This document shows positions 22,813 to 31,026 of a stretch of DNA of 36,731 nucleotides, piece by piece. The notes below the pieces were generated by a model. That model was given only the letters and a program-made list of their open reading frames with translations. It did not search any database and was not told where the DNA came from. Source of the DNA: Deltaproteobacteria bacterium (GTDB lineage Bacteria; Desulfobacterota; DSM-4660; Desulfatiglandales; Desulfatiglandaceae); NCBI GenBank assembly GCA_021737425.1, contig JAIPDZ010000007.1:1-36731 (forward strand), read 5' to 3'. The position numbers and the translations under genes were made by a program. The stretch's first letter is position 1, and the number at the start of each line of letters is the position of its first letter.

Positions 22813-25530
22813 TTAATGACGCCTTTTGTTGAAATTGCCCAGTAACTTGAGGGCCGGGGGGAGGGCCAGCAGCGCGGCCATCATCCCCATAAAAGACCCC
22901 AGCACCATCACCACCCCCAGGCTGGCCAATCCCAGGTGATGGGCAAACAGGAGCCCCCCGAATCCGATCATGGTGGTGGCGAAACTGAGGGCCACGGCCG
23001 TAGGGGTACTGGTGTGAAAAAGCCCCCGGATGGGTTCCGTCCCGGCCTGGTGCCCGGGCTCGGTCCCCAATTCCTTCCATCGCGCCAGCAGGTGCACCCC
23101 GCCGTCCACACCAATGGCGATGAGGATGGGAATGGCAAAAAAATTGGCCAGATTAAACTGGATGCCCATTCCCCCCATGAGTTCAAGCAGCCATAGCATA
23201 CTTACGCCCAAAGGTAAAATGGTAAGGAGCACATAACGCCATGACCGGGAGTAACCCCACAGGATCAGGGACACCAGGCAGAGGGTGACCCCGGCAGCAA
23301 AGAGGAATGTCCGGTGCATGAGCCTGGCGGATTCCAGTACCACCACCGGCACCCCGCTTACCCCGGGATCGACGCGGCGCAGATCCGCCACAAAGCGTTT
23401 GAGGTTATCGAACTGCCAGACGTTTTCCCCGGGCATCACCTTGATCTGGTAGGTCCCGTCCTTACCGATATAAAGATCCCGGATGGCCGGGGGAATCTGG
23501 TCTACGGTCAGGGTATCGGCACTCAGCCATATGGTGAGCTTGTCCATGAACCGGGCGATGTTGCGCGTGATTTCCTTTTGAACGGGTTCGAGCAGCCGGG
23601 CGCTTTTTGGATCCTGTTGTAGATGGTGTTGGAGCGCCTCCATGGCGCGGACATTCTGATCCAGCAGGGTGAGTTGTGCGCCGGCCCCTGCTGCAAACAG
23701 GGTTTCCTCCAATTCCATCAGGGCCGTTTTTAGTTGGGACAGGGCATGGGTGAGCCGCCCGGGATCCACCGTTTTTGGGGCCTGGATCCGCATGGGAATA
23801 TGGCCGAGGGCCATGGCCGCCTTTTCATATCGCACGTTTTTCTTAGATGGGTCCTGAGGGAGGTAGTCCAGTATACTATCCAGGTGTCCCACGCTGGGAA
23901 GCGCCTTGAGGGTCCGGCTCAGATCACGGATCTCAGGGATGCTGCGGCCGGTCATGATGGCATACCATGTGGACTCCCCCGATGCCTCGATCAAATCCCG
24001 TTCATACCGGACCGACTCCAGGCCTCGGGCCTGAAGTTCAAGGAGATTATAACTGAACCCCACCTTGAAAAGGGCGGGAAGGCCGGCCAGGCTGATGATG
24101 CCCAACAAAAACAGGGCCCACCCCGGCCTTTTGGACAAACGCTCCAAAAAGGGCATGGCCGTGATCCGGGGCGCCACAGAGGGAAACAGGTTTTTTCGGC
24201 CCGCGATCAGCATCATGGCCGGGAGTATGGTCATCATGGAGATTAGACACAAAAGCACGCCTGTCCCTCCGATCAGTCCCAGTTGGGCCAATCCGGTAAA
24301 GTCCGAAAAAAGAACCGAAAAAAAGGCGCACACAGACGTCACTGCCCCCAGGAAAATGCCCGGTCCGGTCTTCAGCATGGCCGTACGGACCGCCTCGTCC
24401 ACGCCAAGCCCTGCCTTGACCCCTTCCACGTACCGCATGATCATGTGGATGCCGAAATCGACCCCGATACCCACCAGGACCAGGGCGAAGACAATGGAAA
24501 GGAGATTGAGTTCCCCCACGGCCACTGTGGCAAAGCCGAAGCTCCAGGCCATGGCCATGAGCAGGGCGATGAGGAGCAGAAAGGGTCTGAGCCACCCGTG
24601 CAGGACCGCCGTAAACAGCAGGCCCACCAGGCCGATGGCGATAATGGCGGCCAGGGTCATATCCCTGTCCGTGGTTTCCATCTCATCCGCCTGGAGTACG
24701 GGTCTGCCGGTCAATCCGGCCTCCACCCCCGGGAATGCGGCACGGGTATCCTCAATGGCCCGGCGAACCATCTGAAGGGGCTTTCCAATGACATCCATGG
24801 ATCCATAATCCTTGCTGGGAAGGAGCCGCATGATGAGGCGCTTTTCATTGGGGGTAAAAAAATATTGCTCCCCCATCTGGGGAAATCCGGAGAGGGACGG
24901 GTCCGTGTTGTGGGTGAAAAGGGCCTTTTCCATATTCTGGAGGAGACTGCTCAGGTATTCCAGGGCCTGGTTCAGCAGGGCCGGGTCCATGTCCATGGCC
25001 TTGGCCCCGCCTCCTCCCATCAGGGTACTGACCTGTTCCAGGAGTCTGGCCAGGGTGGGGTCCTTCATCCAGGCCTTGATATGGGGAGCCAGAAAAACCA
25101 CTGTCCGGGAGAGTTGTCTGGCCTCTTCGGGAGATGCAAACAAAAGGGCCGCATTCCCCAAGTCTTCCAAAGAGATCCGGTAATACACCGCTTCAATCAA
25201 CTCAGGGTGCAACCGGAGGTTGGCATTGAGACTGTCTGCAAATTCAATGGCGGTCTGTTTCCCTGCCCGGGTACCGTCGGTCTTGATCACCACGTACAGG
25301 TATTCCTGATCCCCGAAATTCTTAAGGTGGCTCAGATATTGTCTCTGAAAGGGCACCTCAGGAGAGACCAGCCGGTCCTGGTCGCTGTTCAGGTCCAGGA
25401 AGAAAAAGGCGGCGAGGACGGACAAAATGGCCACAAGCGCGCCCGTCCCGATGACCCTGCCCGGATATCGGGAAACCATGCGCCAGAGGAGGAGGATGGT
25501 GCGTTCCTTGGGGTTCTTCCGTGGGCTCAT
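22813..25530 (-). CDS. hpnN: HpnN, hopanoid-associated RND (MMPL-type) transporter
   Basis: The 905-residue protein has the MMPL/RND layout: one N-terminal helix (VIGTGALVAILSVLAAFFFLDL), a periplasmic loop, a five-helix block with GIGVDFGIHMIMRYVEG, a second helix and loop, and a last five-helix block with AIGVDGGVHLLARW. Length and context match HpnN, which moves hopanoids to the outer membrane in Rhodopseudomonas. The start at 25530 is chosen because its ATG overlaps the hpnO stop as ATGA; a longer open frame begins at 25791 but runs inside hpnO and its first 87 residues are not protein-like. The PhnD-like gene follows after 6 bp. Confidence 0.9.
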   Translation of the reverse strand: MSPRKNPKERTILLLWRMVSRYPGRVIGTGALVAILSVLAAFFFLDLNSDQDRLVSPEVPFQRQYLSHLKNFGDQEYLYVVIKTDGTRAGKQTAIEFADSLNANLRLHPELIEAVYYRISLEDLGNAALLFASPEEARQLSRTVVFLAPHIKAWMKDPTLARLLEQVSTLMGGGGAKAMDMDPALLNQALEYLSSLLQNMEKALFTHNTDPSLSGFPQMGEQYFFTPNEKRLIMRLLPSKDYGSMDVIGKPLQMVRRAIEDTRAAFPGVEAGLTGRPVLQADEMETTDRDMTLAAIIAIGLVGLLFTAVLHGWLRPFLLLIALLMAMAWSFGFATVAVGELNLLSIVFALVLVGIGVDFGIHMIMRYVEGVKAGLGVDEAVRTAMLKTGPGIFLGAVTSVCAFFSVLFSDFTGLAQLGLIGGTGVLLCLISMMTILPAMMLIAGRKNLFPSVAPRITAMPFLERLSKRPGWALFLLGIISLAGLPALFKVGFSYNLLELQARGLESVRYERDLIEASGESTWYAIMTGRSIPEIRDLSRTLKALPSVGHLDSILDYLPQDPSKKNVRYEKAAMALGHIPMRIQAPKTVDPGRLTHALSQLKTALMELEETLFAAGAGAQLTLLDQNVRAMEALQHHLQQDPKSARLLEPVQKEITRNIARFMDKLTIWLSADTLTVDQIPPAIRDLYIGKDGTYQIKVMPGENVWQFDNLKRFVADLRRVDPGVSGVPVVVLESARLMHRTFLFAAGVTLCLVSLILWGYSRSWRYVLLTILPLGVSMLWLLELMGGMGIQFNLANFFAIPILIAIGVDGGVHLLARWKELGTEPGHQAGTEPIRGLFHTSTPTAVALSFATTMIGFGGLLFAHHLGLASLGVVMVLGSFMGMMAALLALPPALKLLGNFNKRRH

Positions 25531-26903
25531 CCGCTTTTGAGTGTTCTGAGGCCCATATTCATGACGGTGGTCCAGGCAGAGCCCGGGAATCTGTGCGCCT
25601 TCTTCAATACCGAATCCATGGCCTCCAGGAAATAGTCTGCATCGGTTTTTTGGATGACAAGCGGGGGGAGTATCTTGACCGTGTCCAGGCCGTGGCCGGC
25701 CACCTGGGTCAGGATATGATGCCGCTGCATCAGGGGCATGGTGATGATCTGACAGAAGAGGTCTGCATTCATCCGATGAAGCAGGTTCCACCGGTTCCTG
25801 AGTGTAAAGGATGTGGGTTCGCCGAACTGCAGACCGATCATGAGCCCTTTTCCCCGGATCTGGGTTAACATGTCGTAGCGGCCGGCCAGGGCCTCTAACC
25901 CCTGCATGAGGTACTCCCCCATCCGGGCCGAGTTTTCCACCAGCTTTTCCTGCAGGATCACATGAAGGGTGGCCAGTCCGGCGGCCATGGCCAGGTCATT
26001 TTGGCCAAAGGTATTGGAGTGAGCGAAACACCGGTCCATGCAATCAAATATTCTGGCATGGATCTCCCGTCGGGTCACTACCGCCCCCACCGGGATAAAC
26101 CCCCCGGAAAGGGCCTTGGATATCACCAGGATATCCGGCACCACATCCCAGTGGTTGACGGCAAACATCCGCCCGGTTCGACCCAACCCGGTCTGGACCT
26201 CGTCCGCGATGAGCAGGGCGCCGTATTGGTCGCACAGCGCTCTGACACCGGGCAGGTAATCGTCGTCCGGGACAAAGACCCCCTTCCCCTGAATGCACTC
26301 CACAATAAAGGCGGCCACATCGTTCTCTGTAAAGGCCTTTTCCAGGGCCTCCAGGTCATTAAAGGGAACGGGGATGCACCCGGGCAGAAGGGGCTCGTTC
26401 CGGGCCCTGAATTCCTCGTTTCCGTTTACGGACAGGGCCCCCAGGGTGAGGCCGTGAAAGGCCCGTTCACAATAGACCACCCCGCTTCTTCCCGTGGCTT
26501 GTCTGGCAAACTTGAGTGCCCCTTCCACGCCTTCAGCCCCTGAGTTGGTGAAGAATACCGCATCCAGGTCCCCCGGGGTCAATTCTGCCAGGGCCTCGGC
26601 CAATAGGCCGGATATGGCCCCCGCATCCATTTGGATCATGCTGGGCGGATCCGCATCCAGCATCTCCCGCACCACCTGGGCCACCAGGGGATGGTTCCGC
26701 CCGATATTGAAGACCCCAAAGCCCGCCAGAAAATCGAGCACCTCCCGGCCTTTTTCATCGATCAAACGCGCCCCTTTGGCAGAGGAATAGTTGCGGTTGA
26801 ACCCGATGACCTCCAGTACCCGCACAAATTGCGGGTTCAAATAGCGACGGTGGAGGTCATAGGCCTCTCCCCGGCGTCCGTTCACCATTGAAACAATGTC
26901 CAT
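25527..26903 (-). CDS. hpnO: HpnO-type class III aminotransferase (aminohopanoid synthesis)
   Basis: The fold-type I PLP enzyme has 458 residues from the ATG at 26903 (a TTG at 26912 is possible). It shows FFTNSGAEGVEGALKFAR for the cofactor phosphate, DEVQTGLGRTG with the PLP-ring aspartate, and ISKALSGG with the Schiff-base lysine (K263 from this ATG). It resembles ornithine/acetylornithine-type aminotransferases. Position beside hpnB, hpnN and hpnH identifies it as HpnO, which adds the C35 amino group to make aminobacteriohopanetriol. The hpnN ATG overlaps its stop. A perfect 8-bp hairpin lies about 20 bp before the start. Confidence 0.85.
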   Translation of the reverse strand: MDIVSMVNGRRGEAYDLHRRYLNPQFVRVLEVIGFNRNYSSAKGARLIDEKGREVLDFLAGFGVFNIGRNHPLVAQVVREMLDADPPSMIQMDAGAISGLLAEALAELTPGDLDAVFFTNSGAEGVEGALKFARQATGRSGVVYCERAFHGLTLGALSVNGNEEFRARNEPLLPGCIPVPFNDLEALEKAFTENDVAAFIVECIQGKGVFVPDDDYLPGVRALCDQYGALLIADEVQTGLGRTGRMFAVNHWDVVPDILVISKALSGGFIPVGAVVTRREIHARIFDCMDRCFAHSNTFGQNDLAMAAGLATLHVILQEKLVENSARMGEYLMQGLEALAGRYDMLTQIRGKGLMIGLQFGEPTSFTLRNRWNLLHRMNADLFCQIITMPLMQRHHILTQVAGHGLDTVKILPPLVIQKTDADYFLEAMDSVLKKAHRFPGSAWTTVMNMGLRTLKSG

Positions 26904-26923
26904 GCGTATCAATATCCCCGCGT

Positions 26924-26944
26924 CGACCCGCCATATGCGGGTCG
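26924..26944. promoter_or_regulatory. Perfect 8-bp inverted repeat upstream of hpnO
   Basis: CGACCCGC (26924-26931) and GCGGGTCG (26937-26944) flank a 5-base loop, about 20 bp before the hpnO start and within the 110-bp gap after hpnB, the largest gap inside the operon. It is not followed by a T-tract in the gene direction, so an operator or mRNA stem is more likely than a terminator. Confidence 0.45.
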
Positions 26945-27012
26945 GTTTCTTCTTTTCTTTAGGATGAAATGGAGTCTAAGAAAAGAAAGGACCGGTGTCA
27001 AGGCGGGAGAAC

Positions 27013-28134
27013 TCAATCTTCAACGCCGTAGGCCCTCCCTTTCCACCGGGCTCCCGTCCCCTGCCAGAATTGAATGGCCGACATCCAGGTCATGAGCAGA
27101 TAGAGCCCTCCGATGAGGGGCAGGCCCAGGGCCCATCCCATGGACAGCCCATAGAAGCGAAGCGTGGGGACATACGTGATCATCATGATCCCCAGGGCAG
27201 ACAAGGCGATCAGTTTTGGCCAGACAGAGGGGAATGCCAACCCGGCCATTGGGACCCAGAACATGAGGATCATCATCGCAGTAACCAGGAACAGGAGCAC
27301 GGTGGAATGATGCAGTTGATAAAACGCGGTTCGGGCCACCATGTGGGCGATGTCCTTGAGTCCTTGGTAGGGCCTCAGGCTTTGGACCGAATGGCTGAGG
27401 CCGGTCCAGGTCCGGAAACCCGCCGTCTTGATCTGTCCCGCCAGGGCGCAGTCATCGATGAGCGCATCTTTTATGGCGCTGACCCCCCCGGATGTCCTGA
27501 GCGCATCCGTCCTCACCAAGATGCATCCCCCGGCTGCGGCCGCCACCTTTGACGAAGGGGAATTGGCCAGAGCAAAGGGGTAAAGGAGTTTGAAAAAGTA
27601 GACAAAGGCCGGCATGAGCCATTTTTCCCAGAAATGGGTCATCCGCAGGCGGGCCATCAGGGAGAGGAAGTCCACATCATGGGTGTGGGCATGATGTAAC
27701 AGCGCCTGCAGGATCCCGGGCGCCAGCACGATGTCCGCGTCCAAAAGGAGGACCCAGCCCGAGCGGACATGGCGCAGGCCCTGCTCAAGGGCCCACACCT
27801 TTCCGCTCCATTGGGGAGGGAGGGGTTCCCCCGGTATCACCCTCACTCCGTCCCAGGCCATTGCCTCCCGGGTGGTCTGATCCGTGGACTGATCGTCCAC
27901 CACAATGATCCCCATGCCCGGGCCCTGAGCCCGAACCCCCTCCAGGGTCCTGCCGATTACTTCGGCCTCGTTTCTGGCCGGGATTAATACCGTAATATCG
28001 GGCAGGGGCTCGGGACCCACAACGTCCGATGCATTTAGATACTCCCGGGTGGCCCAAGGCCGCCAGGGCAAGAGCAGAATGGCCGTCCACAGGGAGAGCG
28101 GGGCCAATGCCAGAAGCATCCAGATCATGGGCAT
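27013..28134 (-). CDS. hpnB: HpnB, hopene-associated glycosyltransferase
   Basis: This 373-residue GT2-family protein matches HpnB closely: an N-terminal helix followed by LLPWRPWATRE, then ITVLIPARNEAEVI, the nucleotide-binding pair D80-D81 (VVDDQSTD), PPQWSGKVWALEQGL, the DAD motif (132-134), AAAAGGCILVR, ALIDDCALA, and SLRPYQGLKDIAHMVARTAFYQL before a C-terminal block of about four membrane helices. HpnB is thought to glycosylate hopanoid side chains at the inner membrane; the sugar is unknown. The ATG at 28134 overlaps the end of the preceding GT2 gene by 10 bp, and a second ATG two codons later overlaps its stop as ATGA, so coupling is likely. Confidence 0.92.
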   Translation of the reverse strand: MPMIWMLLALAPLSLWTAILLLPWRPWATREYLNASDVVGPEPLPDITVLIPARNEAEVIGRTLEGVRAQGPGMGIIVVDDQSTDQTTREAMAWDGVRVIPGEPLPPQWSGKVWALEQGLRHVRSGWVLLLDADIVLAPGILQALLHHAHTHDVDFLSLMARLRMTHFWEKWLMPAFVYFFKLLYPFALANSPSSKVAAAAGGCILVRTDALRTSGGVSAIKDALIDDCALAGQIKTAGFRTWTGLSHSVQSLRPYQGLKDIAHMVARTAFYQLHHSTVLLFLVTAMMILMFWVPMAGLAFPSVWPKLIALSALGIMMITYVPTLRFYGLSMGWALGLPLIGGLYLLMTWMSAIQFWQGTGARWKGRAYGVED

Positions 28135-29003
28135 CCCTGTGAAACCGCCCCCGGGTGCAGGGGGTCAAAGGACCTTGTCTCCCTGAGGTGCTTGAGGATT
28201 TCCAGATAAAACGCGCCTTCTGCGGCCCTTCCCCGTTTGATGCACCCCTGGCCATAGATGCGACCTTTGAGACGGAGTTCCTGCCGGACCGCTTCCGCTT
28301 GGGACGGGGTCAAGCGGCCGCTTTTCAAAAGCTTCAACAGGGCCTGGATCCGGAAGCGGTCCATCCCTTTGTACTTGGCCGACAACTGGTCAGGATGACC
28401 CCCTTCTTTGACCACCAGGCTTTCCCGGATGAGAGGGGCGGGATATCGGCACAGGATTCGAAGCCAGAGATCATAGTCTTCACAGGCCGGAAGGGATGCA
28501 TCGAACATGCCCACCTCCTCCAGCAGGGTGCGCCTGAGCATTACTGCGGAGGGACTGACCAGGCAGCGTTTAAGGGAGGGCTCGAATATCCAGCCTGAAG
28601 GCTTGCGGTGCTTTTCCTTAGGATTGGCGTACCGGCCGTTGCGGATCCAGGTTTCCTGAGTCTGGCAGATCATGACCTCGGGATGGGCATGCATGAAGGC
28701 CTGTTGCACCGCCAGTTTGCGGGGCAGCCAATAGTCGTCTGAATCCAGAAACGCCACCAGGGGGGATCGGGATGTCATGATCCCGGAATTCCTGGCCGCA
28801 GAGACCCCGCAGTTATGCGGATGGGTGACAACCCGGACCCGATGGTTGAACTGGGACAGGGTCTCGGGGGTATGATCCGTGGAGCCGTCATCCACCACCA
28901 TGATGTCACAGTCCCCTACGGTCTGATACAAGACCGAGGCAACGGCCCGGGCTGTCTTGAGGGGCCGGTTATAGGTGGGAATGATCACGCTGATTTCTGC
29001 CAT
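28125..29003 (-). CDS. GT2 family glycosyltransferase, first gene of the hopanoid operon
   Basis: The 292-residue protein has a GT-A fold: ISVIIPTYNRP at the start, VVDDGSTD (D38, D39) for the nucleotide sugar, NCGVSAARNSGI, and FLDSDDYW (87-90) for the metal. ACEDYDLWLRIL supplies the likely catalytic ED region. There are no membrane segments, so it works on a cytoplasmic-face acceptor. The start at 29003 is chosen because the open frame's upstream part (to 29123) lies across the promoter at 29095-29123 and is not protein-like. It overlaps hpnB, suggesting a role in hopanoid glycosylation; this is inference, as GT2 enzymes have many acceptors. Confidence 0.88.
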   Translation of the reverse strand: MAEISVIIPTYNRPLKTARAVASVLYQTVGDCDIMVVDDGSTDHTPETLSQFNHRVRVVTHPHNCGVSAARNSGIMTSRSPLVAFLDSDDYWLPRKLAVQQAFMHAHPEVMICQTQETWIRNGRYANPKEKHRKPSGWIFEPSLKRCLVSPSAVMLRRTLLEEVGMFDASLPACEDYDLWLRILCRYPAPLIRESLVVKEGGHPDQLSAKYKGMDRFRIQALLKLLKSGRLTPSQAEAVRQELRLKGRIYGQGCIKRGRAAEGAFYLEILKHLRETRSFDPLHPGAVSQGCP

Positions 29004-29094
29004 GCATTTTCCATGCTGTAGTTTTTTGGAAAACAGTTGTCGTTTGGTGGAGGTGCATCCCTCACAGGGCAAATGCGCCCATAACATGGAGACG

Positions 29095-29123
29095 ATCATA
29101 CCAGAAGTGGGTAAGGGATTCAA
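29095..29123 (-). promoter_or_regulatory. Extended -10 promoter of the hopanoid operon
   Basis: TTGAAT (29118-29123), a 17-base spacer and TATGAT (29095-29100) preceded by TGG form an extended -10 promoter on the minus strand. It lies about 85 bp before the GT2 start and marks the probable start of a seven-gene transcript. A 6-bp hairpin at 29140-29157 (TAAGGC/GCCTTA) upstream may partly end the preceding mannosyltransferase transcript. Confidence 0.55.
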
Positions 29124-29193
29124 AACAATGTCATTAACTTAAGGCTCTATGGCCTTATCCCTACAGACGAACGTCATTCCGGGCACAAATAGG

Positions 29194-29910
29194 TCAAGGT
29201 GTGAGTCGGAGTTGCCAGACCCGATAGATCGCCTCTATGAATATGCGTTTGGACATCTTGGATTTTTGTTGGGTCCTGTCGACAAAGATAATCGGGAATT
29301 CGCTGAAGCGGAACCCTTTTTTAAACGCCTGGTATTTCATTTCGATCTGAAAGGCGTATCCTTCGGAGCGTATGGTGTCCGGGTTGATGCCCAGGAGGGT
29401 CGACCGCGTCCAGATATTGTACCCCCCGGTCAGATCATGGATAGGGACGCTTAGAATGCCTTTTGCATACAAAGACCCCCCCCTGGAAATCACCCGCCTC
29501 CATATCCCCCACCCCTTTATGAAACCGCCGGGTACATATCTGGACCCCACCACAACGCTGTGAGTCTTGGTTTTTTTCAGCATCTCGGGGAGATAGACGG
29601 GGTTATGGGACAAGTCCGCATCCATCTGGGCCAAGCAGTGGTATCCGCGATCAAGACCCCAATGAAATCCCGCCACATAGGCGGACCCCAATCCCATCTT
29701 TCGTTTCCTTAGGAGGATAAACAAGCGTGATGAGAATCCATTCTCCTTCAGCCCGAGGACAATTTGGGCTGTCCGGTCCGGGGAGTTGTCATCCACAACA
29801 AGGATGTGCGCTTCCACCCCCTTCTCTTTCAAGACCTCAAAGACCCAAGGGATGAGCACCCCGATGTTCCGGGATTCATTGAATGTGGGTATAATGATCA
29901 GGGCTCTCAT
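29194..29910 (-). CDS. Polyprenol-phosphate mannosyltransferase-type GT2 (DPM1-like)
   Basis: The 238-residue protein starts MRALIIIPTFNE and has VVDDNSPD (D40, D41), RKMGLGSAYVAGFHWG and QMDADLSHNP (D97, D99), all typical of dolichol/polyprenol-phosphate mannose synthases. IHDLTGGYNIWTR and the C-terminal RFSEFPIIFVDRTQQKSKM also fit. It lacks C-terminal membrane helices, as in the DPM1 type that relies on the membrane only peripherally. It would make polyprenyl-phosphate sugars for periplasmic glycosylation. The start at 29910 is preferred because the longer frame's first codons cover the promoter at 29944-29973. It is on the hopanoid operon strand but separated by a gap with its own promoter. 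Confidence 0.9.
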   Translation of the reverse strand: MRALIIIPTFNESRNIGVLIPWVFEVLKEKGVEAHILVVDDNSPDRTAQIVLGLKENGFSSRLFILLRKRKMGLGSAYVAGFHWGLDRGYHCLAQMDADLSHNPVYLPEMLKKTKTHSVVVGSRYVPGGFIKGWGIWRRVISRGGSLYAKGILSVPIHDLTGGYNIWTRSTLLGINPDTIRSEGYAFQIEMKYQAFKKGFRFSEFPIIFVDRTQQKSKMSKRIFIEAIYRVWQLRLTP

Positions 29911-29943
29911 ATTTTTAGTGAACCGGGTATCGGTCGGAACAGA

Positions 29944-29973
29944 TAAATATCCCATCCTTTCCGCGCATGTCAA
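29944..29973 (-). promoter_or_regulatory. Promoter candidate for the mannosyltransferase gene
   Basis: A perfect TTGACA (29968-29973) is followed after 18 bases by TATTTA (29944-29949). The -10 is poor, but the distance to the ATG (about 30 bases) is right. Confidence 0.45.
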
Positions 29974-30043
29974 GGTCGCGACCCCCTATTCCAAATCCCC
30001 GGGCGTAAGGCTTCCCCGTATTATGGATGGCTTCCACCGCATC

Positions 30044-30071
30044 TTGACGAATGCCCCGGAATCCTTATCTT
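30044..30071 (+). promoter_or_regulatory. Promoter candidate for htpX
   Basis: TTGACG (30044-30049), a 16-base spacer and TATCTT (30066-30071) lie 31 bases before the htpX ATG. It looks like a housekeeping promoter; I see no heat-shock sigma-32 consensus (CTTGAA with CCCCAT). Confidence 0.4.
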
Positions 30072-30102
30072 TTGGCTAAAAGGTGATGCGGAGGTAGGTG
30101 TT

Positions 30103-31026
30103 ATGGGCAACTGGTTCAGAACCACGCTCCTTTTGGGCGCCATGACCGCGCTCATGGTCTTCATCGGGGGCCTGTTGGGGGGGCAACAGGGCATGATCCT
30201 GGCCTTTATCCTGGCCGTGGGCATGAACTTTTTCAGCTACTGGTATTCGGATAAGATGGTACTCAAGATGTACAAGGCCCGGGAGGTGGGCCCGGAGGAT
30301 TTTCCCGGCCTGTATACCGCGGTACAGGAACTGGCCCACAAGGCGGAACTCCCCATGCCCCGGGTCTATATCATCCCCGAGTCGTCTCCCAATGCCTTTG
30401 CCACGGGAAGGAATCCCGAGCATGCGGTGATCGCGGTCACGGAAGGCCTGCTCAGTACCATGGATGATGACGAAGCCACGGGGGTGCTGGCCCACGAGAT
30501 GTCTCACATCAAGGATCGGGATATCCTCATCGGTTCCATTGCCGCCACCATGGCAGGGGCCATCATGATCCTCTCCACCATGGCGAGATGGAGTGCCTTT
30601 TTCGGGGGTGGATCCGACGATGACGAAGGGGGCCTGGGCGGTATCGGGCTCATTGTCATGTCCATTGTGGCGCCGCTGGCCGCCATGCTTATTCAGATGG
30701 CCATCTCCAGATCGAGGGAATACCTGGCCGATGCCACCGGGGCCCGACTCACCGGAAACCCGGAATGGCTGGCGAGGGCCCTGGAAAAGCTGGGGGCGGC
30801 CGTCAAAAAACATCCCATGCACGCCAACCCCTCCACCGCCCATATGTTTATTGTAAATCCGCTCTCGGGCGGGGGGCTGATGCATCTCTTCTCCACTCAT
30901 CCCCCGCTTCAGGAACGGATTGCCCGCCTCCGGGGGACAGGGCCCGATCCAACCCCGCAGGCGCCGGTGGAGGAGGACCGGGGAAAGGCCGAAGCCGCGG
31001 CCATGTGGGAACACCTGTCAAAATAG
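30103..31026 (+). CDS. htpX: HtpX-type M48 membrane zinc metalloprotease
   Basis: The 307-residue protein has two N-terminal membrane helices (about 8-25 and 30-47), then the M48 catalytic domain with HEMSH (131-135) as zinc ligands and catalytic glutamate, the third ligand E206 in SRSREYLAD, and a further helical hairpin (about 143-162 and 183-202). HtpX degrades damaged or misassembled inner-membrane proteins, overlapping with FtsH. GGAGG lies about 8 bases before the ATG. The SDDDEGG stretch between the last helices is slightly longer than usual. Its last codons overlap the convergent hypothetical gene by 9 bp. Confidence 0.96.
   Translation: MGNWFRTTLLLGAMTALMVFIGGLLGGQQGMILAFILAVGMNFFSYWYSDKMVLKMYKAREVGPEDFPGLYTAVQELAHKAELPMPRVYIIPESSPNAFATGRNPEHAVIAVTEGLLSTMDDDEATGVLAHEMSHIKDRDILIGSIAATMAGAIMILSTMARWSAFFGGGSDDDEGGLGGIGLIVMSIVAPLAAMLIQMAISRSREYLADATGARLTGNPEWLARALEKLGAAVKKHPMHANPSTAHMFIVNPLSGGGLMHLFSTHPPLQERIARLRGTGPDPTPQAPVEEDRGKAEAAAMWEHLSK

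Noticed and set aside
25531-25791. N-terminal extension of hpnN by 87 residues
   Set aside because: It lies inside hpnO in another frame and is Pro/His/Gly-rich noise; the ATGA overlap start fits RND proteins.
29004-29123. N-terminal extension of the GT2 gene by 40 residues
   Set aside because: The segment overlaps an extended -10 promoter, and the GT-A fold starts directly at the ATG at 29003.
29166-29185. Second copy of the 1407-1498 repeat suggested by CGTCATTCCGGG
   Set aside because: Only about 10 bases match and no opposite arm is present.
30076-31014. 312-codon minus-strand open frame
   Set aside because: Antisense shadow of htpX, which has the full zinc protease motifs and a ribosome site.
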